DNA from: Polytrichum commune
Lineage: Eukaryota > Streptophyta > Polytrichopsida > Polytrichales > Polytrichaceae
Assembly: GCA_950295325.1 (NCBI GenBank)
Contig: OX485805.1
Coordinates: 38,987,501 to 39,047,500 of the forward strand
Length of the DNA stretch: 60,000 nucleotides
Direction of reading: 5' to 3'
This document shows positions 46,367 through 55,192 of this stretch, one piece after another. Each line of letters begins with the position of its first letter. Within the stretch, counting starts at the first letter, position 1. The notes beneath the pieces were generated by a model. That model worked only from the letters and a program-made list of their open reading frames with translations, was not told the origin of the DNA and did no database searches. The position numbers and the translations under genes are program-made.

Positions 46367-47561
46367 TTTGGGTCGACCTACCCAAACCTTGTGGCACGAT
46401 GGGATCATGGTCATCCAGATTCCATCCAAACAGTGGGGATAAATTGGGTCGAGCGACCCAAACGTTTTCGCAAGATGGGTTCAGGCTCATCACAGAGAGC
46501 ACCCACACAGCGGGGATGGATTGGGTAGACCGTCCCAAATTATGTAAGGGCACTGGGATGGGTCAAACCTAGTACATGCCCACTGTGGGATAAGGTTTGG
46601 GTCGACCGACCCAAACCTTATAGGGCAGGAAGGGCTCAAAGTCCACCCTAGTACCTGCCTCACGTGGGGGTGGGTTTGGGTCGACCGACCCAAACCTTCA
46701 GGGGCAGGATGGGCTCCGTGTGCACCCTAGTACCTGCCTCATGTGAAGGTGGGTTTGGGTCGACCGACCCAAACCTTCAGGGGCAGGATGGGCTCCGTGT
46801 GCACCCTAGTACCTGCCTCATGTGAAGGTGGGTTTGGGTCGACCGACCCAAACCTTCAGGGACAAGATGGGCTCCGTGCACCCTAGTACCTGCCTCATGT
46901 GAAGGTGGGTTTGGGTCGACCGACCCAAACCTTCAGGGGTAGGATGGACTCCGTGTCCACCCTAGTACCTGCCTCATGAGGGTATAGGTTTGGGTCGACC
47001 GACCCAAACCTTGAGGGGCAGGATGGACTCCGTGTCCATCCTAGTACCTGCCTCATGAGAGTATAGGTTTGGGTCGACCGACCCAAACATTGAGGGGCAG
47101 GATGGGCTCAGTGTGCACCCTAGTACCTGCCCCATGTGAGGGTGGGTTTGGGTCGACCGACCCAAACCTTGAGGGGCAAGATGGACTCCGTGTCCACCCT
47201 AGTACCTGCCTCATGAGGGTATAGGTTTGGGTCGACCGACCCAAACCTTGAGGGCCAGGATGGGCTCCTTGTCCACTCTAGACCCTGCCTCACGAGGGGA
47301 TAGGTTTGGGTCGACCGACCCAAACCTTGAGGGCCAGGATGGGCTCCTTGTCCACTCTAGATCCTGCCTCACGAGGGGATAGGTTTGGGTCGACCGACCC
47401 AAACATTGAGGGGCAGCATGGGCTCCATGCGCACCCTAGTACTTGCCCCATGTGAGGGTGGGTTTGGGTCGACCGACCCAAACATTGAGGGGCAGGATGG
47501 ACTCCGTGTCCACCCTAGTAACTGCCTCATGAGAGTAAAGGTTTGGGTCGACCGACCCAAA
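46367..47561. repeat. 13-site palindrome array with 79-bp period, copy 2
   Basis: Intact 20-bp sites TTTGGGTCGACCGACCCAAA start at 46596, 46675, 46754, 46833, 46910, 46989, 47068, 47147, 47226, 47305, 47384, 47463 and 47542: a 79-bp step except for one of 77. All have the AC centre, so polarity is uniform. Three damaged sites (46367, 46443, 46520; step 76-77) continue the array toward the gene. Spacer sequence between sites is also repeated (CACCCTAGTACCTGCC...). Confidence 0.96.
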
Positions 47562-48539
47562 CCTGATAAGAGTCACCCTAAAACCCTCAAAATCCGGCGG
47601 ATAATGCGGCGGATAATCCGAAATGTGTTGATTTTGAGCTCATTGCAAAGTTCACGGTGGGCTTCCATGCTGTGGATAGGTGCTCATGAACTTGCATGCT
47701 GTGGATAAGTGCTAATGAACGGAAGCATGCACGAACCTTGAAGTATAGCTCCGACTAAGAGTTCTCTCCACGAATTCAAGAGTGGGAGAAGAGCAAAAAA
47801 GGACTGAATTTTGGGGGGTGCGTCCCTTTATACTATCCACCTCCGTTTCTCGGACTTCCTCATTGGATGCCTTTCCCGCCTTGTTCTCATATTTTGATTA
47901 TTTCAAAACCTCCTAACATAATTCCCCGTTTTTTGTTTATAGTGGAAAATGCGCATCTATCAATGCCCCTCTGATACCCCAGCCGTCATATGACTTAGTC
48001 TATGATATTTAATCTTCTTTTTTTTGTCTTTTGTGGATATGACATACGCCGTTGGGAGGAAGGGTGGCGGCCACATTAATTTTTTCAAGTGTCATGACGG
48101 TATATTTTAACCAATATTTTAACTCCATTCAATGCTTTCAAGTGTAAACCTATTTAGGTGGGGTTTGGGCCATTTGGAGGCTGCAATTATGAAAGGGTTT
48201 CCAAGGCTTGAGGCCATTGTCGTGATGAATAAAATTATTTATTTGTCTCCCATAAACCCTAAACCCTAGAACATTGCTCTATTATCTCGCATGCAAGTGT
48301 GGCAATGAGGAACGTATGTGGACGTTGTTAAAGGGATACTAACTACCAATGTGGCGTTTTAGTTCAATCTATTAATGATATTTGAATCCATCTTGAAGTT
48401 CACTTCAAGTTTACTAATGTGTGGCCTTCGTGGCTCTTCGTGGCGCCAACCATCAAATGACATTGCTAATTCCGTGATGAAATAACTACACAAAATATGG
48501 GGTGTGTGTTTCATTATATTTAGTGTTGTTACCACTCTA

Positions 48540-49170
48540 CTATGCTCAACATTAATTTTTAAATCTTTGACAATTATTGTTACACATAAATGTGTCGCTT
48601 ACCTTCTACTTTCACGTAAATTTTTTCTTTTCACATCCTTCCTAACACTAATTGCAAACATGTAAATTCTACATATTACCATAGATGATACTTATTGTGA
48701 GAGTTTACATTTTATGTCACTGACTTTCATATGGTTATTGATATTTAGTGCATGCGCTTGTATATAGGGTATCAAACACTAGATATCATATTTTGTGTAG
48801 TTGGGTTTTGTAACTTAAGTTATTTGTGATTTGACCTGTCAAAAAAATGTAGTTAACTTTATTTGTTTAAAAAAATGTTTGACAAAAAATGTAGTGTTGT
48901 AGTGTCCCTACAATAAATAACATATTTAGAGTTTGATACAATAAATACGAACGCATCTACTCAATACTAATACCACTATGAAAGTAAGTAACATCAAATG
49001 TAAACTCAAACACTCAATATTATCTATGGTAATATGTTGAAGTTACATGTTTGAATATAGTGTTAGTAAGGATATGAAAAAAAAATGATAAAGAAAGATC
49101 TCCAATATATCTTCCAATATCCTATAACAATATTTGTCAAAAAAATTAAAATTATTGTTGATGGGGGTAG
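48540..49170. mobile_element. Foldback / MITE-like long inverted repeat
   Basis: The arm at about 48570-48810 pairs with the arm at about 48895-49150, with recognisable blocks such as CATATTACCATAGAT on one side and ATCTATGGTAATATG on the other. Identity is moderate, with a loop of roughly 85 bp. Transcripts could form a long hairpin. The class is uncertain. Confidence 0.6.
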
Positions 49171-49923
49171 ACTGTCTCATTTTATGTGCCTATGACATGC
49201 ACCATTGGGAAGAAAATGATATTTGATAAGTGATTTTGAGAACCCATCCTCCACAACTTCACATTGATGCATTGCATACAAATTAAATTATGTACTTCCA
49301 GGATATTACTCTACTTGGACTCAAATATTATGGTTTATTTCAAATAATATCTTGACAATATATGTGGGAACATTATGAAACTTCATATAGCCAAAGCCAC
49401 CAAATACAATAATTACAGTTTATGTCATTATGAAGACTTTCACATGAGGACTTATACATTGAAAACAAGGAATTGATCTCATGAAAAATTTGAATAAATT
49501 GGCCAACTTTCAATTTGCAACAATAAAATGAGAAAAGCTTTAAAAGAACATGTGACGTTTGTAATGTGTGCACACAACGTTGATCCATTGTCCAACATAC
49601 AAGTGTGGCAATGGATAACCTATGTGAAAGGCATTAATGGGAATTCCATCACGAATAGGACTTTTTAGTTCACTCTTTCAAGGATGTTTGAAACTATCAT
49701 GAAGTCCATTTGAAATCTAGTATGAAGATCATATATACTATAATCAAGTTATTATACTCTTTTTTTTAGACAGACATTGTTATAACTTAATATTGGTTGA
49801 CATGATCGTGAGCACATATGATTAGGATGTTGTCAAGACAATATACATTTGTATTGGAAACTACAAGCACTAAGGCCCTGTCATTTAACCTTATGTGCCA
49901 TTCATTTAAGGCTTGCGGTGTGT

Positions 49924-49961
49924 AGGGTTTAGGGTTTAGGGTTTAGGGTTTAGGGTTTAGG
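49924..49961 (+). repeat. Interstitial telomere repeat
   Basis: About five TTTAGGG units in a row, the standard plant telomere repeat, far from any chromosome end as judged by the surrounding sequence. Confidence 0.93.
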
Positions 49962-50484
49962 TTGGAGGGATCATCGAACATCAAGCTTAATGCTTAAATG
50001 GCTTCATATGATGTTGAACTCCATGGGGTTGCAGTAGATAAATTTGTAATATTTGTGTATCTCCCATGTACTTCAAATGTCAACTTCTATGTACTGATAT
50101 AAATGTTGAATTTAATGCTACTTGGGTGGGTAATATCCATTGTATGCTAGAGCCTTATCTTCTACGAACTTGGGTTATAGAAATTACAATAGAGAGCACT
50201 AAACCCTTGACCATGTAAATTGTCACCATATTTTAATTGTTGCACCGTGCAATTGCATTGAGAATTGCAATATACTTATGAAATACTCCTCTTAGACTTT
50301 GTATCGCTCTCATCTTACTCCATATGACTACATTATTCAAATACTAAAACAAATAATGGATTCATTCTATGATGTAAGCAATTCCAACGCGGGACCATTG
50401 AATTGAACACCATTAAAATCAGAGTTGGTGATGGTGTTAATTATGTGCAATACCTTAGGCTATGTTGCTTTTCGATTTTTGGGC

Positions 50485-50508
50485 TAAGCCGCTATAGATA
50501 GCGGCTTA
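50485..50508. repeat. Perfect inverted repeat, 11+2+11
   Basis: TAAGCCGCTAT-AG-ATAGCGGCTTA sits at the start of a GC-rich segment that leads into the gene C upstream region. It has the same 2-bp-centre layout as the other palindromes. Confidence 0.85.
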
Positions 50509-50699
50509 GAAGGCCGGGGCCGGGCTTTGGCGGGCAGGAGGCCGGGTGGCCGCTAGGCGCCAAGTGTGCACCCCAGAAGCCTCGGGTAGCCACCATCACC
50601 AATAAGGTGTTGAGACATGGCAGGGTGGCTGCCCGCGAGGCTTGTGAGCCGTAGATGGGCTCGGGGCGCTCCCATGGCCCAGATTGGGTCCCATGGCGA

Positions 50700-51500
50700 C
50701 CCTTCGCTTTGTCTATTTAACTCCCTCCGCGCCAAGCTCCCTCCTTTCTCTCCCTCATTTCTCACCTTGTCGTGAAGCGGCGCCTCCGCCTAACGCCGCT
50801 TCCCACATTCTCTCTCTCATTCCTTTCCACCTCTCTGATTCTTGTAACCCTCTTCTCTCATTCTCTCTTTTTCTTGTAAGGGTTTAGGAGTGATTGTAGA
50901 GTGTGTTTAGGGGTTGGGGAAGTGTTTTTGTGTAGAAATATGCGCATTGAGTGATTTCAGGGTGTGTATGTTGATTAGGAGTGTTGTTTTGTTTAAAAAT
51001 ACAAGCATTGAGTGATTTCAGAGTGTGTTTGTTGGTTAGGACTGCAAGCGGCGCCTTTCGACTTACACTCATTCTCTCATACTCTCCTTCTCTCTTCTCT
51101 CATTCTTCTCGCCGTCTCTCATTCTCTCTTCTTCTTGTAAGGGTTTAGGAGTGATTGTAGTAGGGTAGTGTTTTTGTGTAAAAGTATCCGCATTGAGTGA
51201 TTTCATAGTGTGTTTGTTGTTTAGGAGTGTTGTTTTGTTTAAAAATACGAGCATTGAGTGATTTCAGAGTGTGTTTGTTGGTTAGGAGTGTGTTTTTGTT
51301 TTAAAGTGCGCCGTTGTAGTGATTTCAGAGTGCTTTTGTTGTTTTGAAGTGTGTGTGAGTTGTTTGTGAAATCTAGTGAGTGGAATTCTAGTGAGTGTTA
51401 GTGATATCTGAGTGTTCAGGTGTAATCAGATTCTAAGAATCAGATTCGCAAAACCTATTCGCAAAACAACATCAGATTGGTAGAGCTTGCATCAAGGTAA
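50700..51500 (+). promoter_or_regulatory. Promoter/leader-like region upstream of gene C
   Basis: CTATTTAA near 50711 is a TATA-like site, followed by a CT-rich leader-like stretch. Then come at least four diverged tandem units of about 65-70 bp with GCATTGAGTGATTTCAGAGT (about 50944, 51005, 51190, 51250). It could be the leader of gene C or an LTR. Nothing decides between these. Confidence 0.35.
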
Positions 51501-51547
51501 CTTATCTCATTCAACATAACCTGCTTCTTAGCCTTTAGGGTCTTCAT

Positions 51548-51577
51548 GCATATACAATGTATAAGCATTGTATATGC
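51548..51577. repeat. Inverted repeat with 12-bp arms
   Basis: GCATATACAATG and CATTGTATATGC separated by TATAAG, about 100 bp before the 32-bp palindrome array. Confidence 0.8.
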
Positions 51578-51681
51578 AGCGTAAAACATTATGGGTGAAT
51601 ATGGAAACACTACGGTTTCGGTAGACGCCTGAAACCTCTATATAAAACCCCAAACCCATAAAGAATTAACTGGGCAGCTAG

Positions 51682-51925
51682 TTTGGGTCGACCGACCCAA
51701 ACTCTGCAGCTGGTTGGGTTCGAACGACCCAAAACCTGCAGGCGGTTTGGGTCGCTCGACCCAAACTCTGCAGCTGGTTTGGGTCGCTCAACCCAAACTA
51801 TGCAGCTGGTTTGGGTCGCTCGACCCAAACTCTGCAGCTGGTTTGGGTCGCTCGACCGAAACTATGCAGCTGGTTTGGGTCGAGCGACCCAAACTCTGCA
51901 GCTGGTTTGGGTCGCTCGACCCAAA
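51682..51925. repeat. Eight-site palindrome array with 32-bp period
   Basis: Sites start at 51682, 51714, 51746, 51778, 51810, 51842, 51874 and 51906, exactly 32 bp apart, separated by CTCTGCAGCTGG-like spacers. Arms are TTTGGGTCG and CGACCCAAA; centres are AC, AA, CT (four), AG and CT. The second, fourth and sixth sites have arm mismatches. Isolated sites follow at 52186 (GT) and 52271 (AT, one mismatch), close to the gene C start. Confidence 0.96.
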
Positions 51926-52317
51926 CTCTGCAACCTACAAATCCAATATCCCAAGATAAACATCCTTCCCACCATCAACAAGAAATTATATTCAAATGGC
52001 TATAATTTGAAATCGTCTGATATTTGCTGGCATGTCCACATACGTCCAGCGCGGCTCTAGAAGGTCACCGAAAATTGCTCTCATGTTGGATAATTTGACC
52101 ACTACACAATATTCAATATATTCATATTCTTAAGACCCGAACTCTACCAATAATTCTTATAAGATTAGGCTATTCGAGGCTTGGGTTTGGGTCGGTCGAC
52201 CCAAACCTCTTCATGATGGCCAGTAGAGCACCCTTCAATTCGCACTGATGTTCAATCCAAGTTGAAAAACTTTGGGTCGATCGACCTAAACTAACAATTT
52301 TGTTTCTGGACTTACAG

Positions 52318-55192
52318 ATGGCCACTAAAAAGAGACCTGGAGAGAGGTGGTTCATGCTCGCCCCAGACTACCTTTGGGAGGAGTACGAAACTCCACAGGA
52401 CGACTCATACGTCCCAAAGGATGGGATTGTTTTTGCGTGGTCCGTTCAGGTTGTGAAAGCCTCCCAGTACAAGCTCTTGTTCATGGTGAAAGTGGGGACC
52501 CACGAGCAACACACCTGGGCAACGCTGACGGGATGGGAGGTTGCTTCCGTCCAAGCTCTCGGGGAGCACGTTGACGTTATTCTAGAGAACTCCGCAGTGC
52601 AGAACGTGCATATGTTCATGCACCAATTCTCCGAGGCTTTCGACCCCCTATACGCCAAGGAGACGTGCGTTGACCCGGAGATAATAAAACCGGAGACCAT
52701 CTTCATAGATGGCACTGTATCGAACACCAAGGTCGCTAGCAGGTTCACAAAACTGAAACAAGCGATCACGGTTTTGAATAAAGCGTTGCAAAGCAAACCA
52801 AAAACGCAACAACCTGTCAGGCGGAAGGCCAAGACAGAAGAAGGAGCAGGTTCCTCCAGACCCCAATCTGTGAGGATTCCGCTGGCGGTTCCGGCAGATT
52901 CTAGAAGACCGAGCACTACCTCGACTCCGGCTGACAGCGAGACGCCAACTCCTTCAGGAAGCCGGCTGACGACCCCCTCCGGGAGCCGGCAGACGACCCC
53001 GTCGAAAAGGGCAAGAGAGTCATCAGTCATGACCACCGAGCCAGTTTCGCCAGAGTTGCGGATGCCCAAGCCTGGCCAAGAGGTTGATGCTGGGGAAATT
53101 CAAAAAATCAACGACAATTTTGAGACGAAATGCCTCCATTGCTTCTTCATGGGCAGGGACTTCAAGTTCGAGGTGAACATTGCACAATGCCACCTTGCGC
53201 CACCTGAAAAGTGTGTCCGAGCCAAGGAGGATGCCTATGTCGACTGGATGGTCGCTCAAATCTTGGGAGGGCAGTTCAAGGACGACAGGCAGACAATTGT
53301 CGTGATGCCCCAGGGGCTAAAAAGAATGCCTACGGCTGATATGTGGCCGGCGATTTCTAAAGGAGATTTCTGGCTGATTGACGGCCAGCACAGTGTAGAG
53401 GCCTCCAAAAAAATCCAGCTGATGACTGAATGGGACGACCCCAACAACCAGAAGGAGAAGCTGAAGGTATGGAAGGCACTGGTGGTTTGGTCGGACAACG
53501 AGACCGTCCTCAGTGACATCTCCAGGTTTTTCAACATGGGGAATAAAAAGAGGGCGTATCAGGCATCCTGGATTAGGAATATAATGGCCTCGAGGGATGT
53601 GTGGGAGTTCTACGGTAGGCCGCCCAAGGAAAGGGAGAATGCAAAAGACAAGAACCCAAAATGGGAGGTGAGTAAGTTTGGGTCGATCGACCCAAACTCT
53701 TGTATTGTTTTATTTTCTTCCCAAGTTTTGTAGTTTGGGTCGATCGACCCAAACTCTTGGATTCATCAGATTTAAAGTTTGGGTCGATCGATCCAAACTA
53801 TTGGCATGTTTTATAGTCTTCATCAGATTTAAAGTTTGGGTCGATCGACCCAAACTATTGGCATGTTTTATAGTCTTCATCAGATTTAAAGTTTGGGTCG
53901 ATCGACCCAAACTATTGGCATGTCTTATAGTCTTCATCAGATTTAAAGTTTGGGTCGATCGACCCAAACTATTGGCATGTCTTAAACTGCTGTTCCATTT
54001 TTTTCATGATGTGTTCTCTAACATATGTTCTTGACTTCATGTTCAGGACTTCAAATACCAGATGATCAATAAATTCTCCTCTATTGACAACGCTAGCCAC
54101 AAGCAAAAAAAATATAACGAGCTAAGAGGAAAAATCTACTTGATCACAGCGTCCGACTCCGTGTGGACAAAATGGAAGACTGTCTTCGAAAAACACGAGA
54201 CGGGAGACCTCATCGATCCCGACGCCGGTATTCTGTACAACCAGACTGCGCGCTTCAAGCAAATGAAGCCACTAGTGAGGGAGTTCTTTAGAGCTCTTCA
54301 AGGTCTCTCAGAGACAGAGGTGGGAAAGGCGGCGTCCCACATCCTCCACGTGGAGCCGACGGCGAAGAGATGCTGGGTTCACCCAAAGATCGTCTTCACG
54401 AAGCCAAAGATCTTCGTCCCTTCATGCTACACCTTGAAGGAATGGACGGAAAACAGGAAGAAGAAGACGACCATTGTCCAAGAGCTGCACAAGCTGGTGC
54501 CCGAGAAGAAGCTCATCGTGGACGGAGAGGTTGACGAGGCGCACTAGAGGGCATTCAAAGCCGAGTACAAGTTCACCAGTGCGTCCATGGCGGCACTCAT
54601 GAGGGAGGCGGGAGACGACTTCCTCAGGTCCAAGTTCGTGAAGGGGGGGAGGAACCGGGCGCTTCCCGAACACTCCGCGCGTGCCTTCTCCAACTTTATA
54701 AAGGAGAAGAAGATCGTCAGGTTCGAGGGCGAAGCTCACTTCAACTTGGTCTCCCTCGAACCTCTAAAGATCCAAGGTTGGTCGGGCTCTGAGTCCAGGA
54801 TGGCGATCAGGACTGCAGCTGGGGACCGCTTCCCCTTCGGAATGATAGACTTCAGGAACATTCCTGGAGCCTCATTCGAGGGGACAATGAGCACCCCGTT
54901 TTACGAGCCGTTCTTCACCAAGTTTGTGGACTACGCCAGCCCCAAATTCAGGGAGGTCGACGTCTGGTTGTGGATTGTCGAGGACAGGAGGGCGGAGCAG
55001 GTGTACGAGATCGTGCGTAAATTGCAACCAGAGTACGCCGTCTCAAAATCTCATTACGTTGCTGCACCGGTGTGGTACTTTTGGGCCACCCCCTTTCGAG
55101 GGAGCCTAAAAGTATCACACAAGGCCTTCGGTGAAGGTGGCCTGCATTTGCAGGCGCCCAAGCCGAACTCGGATGATAGGTGTATAACGTGA
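52318..55192 (+). pseudogene. Gene C: ParB-like protein, one in-frame TAG
   Basis: Two exons, 52318-53667 and 54047-55192, join in phase 0 (832 codons including the stop). The ATG directly follows CTTACAG, so a non-coding first exon is likely. Residues near 352-366 read WLIDGQHSVEASKK, a ParB-type DGxH motif, followed by a long helical region. Ser/Thr/Pro-rich linkers (about 165-250) precede it. The second exon ends with a stretch (GMIDFRNIPG ... DVWLWIVEDRRAEQVYEIV) that may correspond to the central methyltransferase strands of gene A, but no SAM-binding GxG motif is visible. TAG at 54545-54547 (codon 617) divides exon 2; the frame is open for 214 more residues. It may be a pseudogene or a truncated 616-aa protein. 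Palindrome arrays lie upstream and in the intron. Confidence 0.65.
53677..53968. repeat. Six-site palindrome array inside the gene C intron
   Basis: Sites start at 53677, 53734, 53778, 53835, 53892 and 53949 (mostly a 57-bp step). All have the AT centre, making them perfect 20-bp palindromes except for one mismatch at 53778. The first is 10 bases after the splice donor. Spacers repeat CTATTGGCATG and CTTCATCAGATTTAAAG. The 379-bp intron is mostly array. Confidence 0.96.

Larger units (their letters stand above)
42561..47561 (-). mobile_element. DUF7869 element, copy 2 (intact gene)
   Basis: An inverted relative of 7117-11291. The end at 42561 reads CACTATATTCG and sits in the middle of a gene B satellite unit. 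The other end is not defined: the palindrome array runs to 47561, and the satellite does not resume afterwards, so this side is either longer than marked or rearranged. Confidence 0.6.
47570..50460. other. AT-rich gene-free region with foldback and direct repeats
   Basis: No gene is recognised. Diverged direct repeats link about 48040 with 49185 (GACATACGCCGTTGGGAGGA / GACATGCACCATTGGGAAGA) and about 48275-48420 with 49580-49730 (AAGTGTGGCAATG...). Between them lies a long inverted repeat, listed separately. This suggests an old composite element. Confidence 0.5.

Noticed and set aside
46367-47561. CRISPR-like appearance (short repeats at constant spacing; also 51.7 and 53.7 kb)
   Set aside because: The spacers between palindromes are themselves repeats of each other, there are no cas genes, and the sequence is clearly from a plant nucleus.
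42561-47561. A fully defined CACTA element with both ends
   Set aside because: Only one CACTATA end is supported by the two-copy comparison. TATAGTG at 47936-47942 could be the other end but has no counterpart in copy 1.
7117-53968. Tyrosine-recombinase (dif/lox-like) sites
   Set aside because: Such sites have 6-8 bp cores, whereas these have only 2 bp, and no recombinase gene is visible.
3841-54547. Programmed read-through or selenocysteine-like decoding of the TAG codons
   Set aside because: No known read-through context follows the codons (GAT, GGT, AGG), and in two cases a paralogue has Trp, so simple nonsense mutation is more likely.
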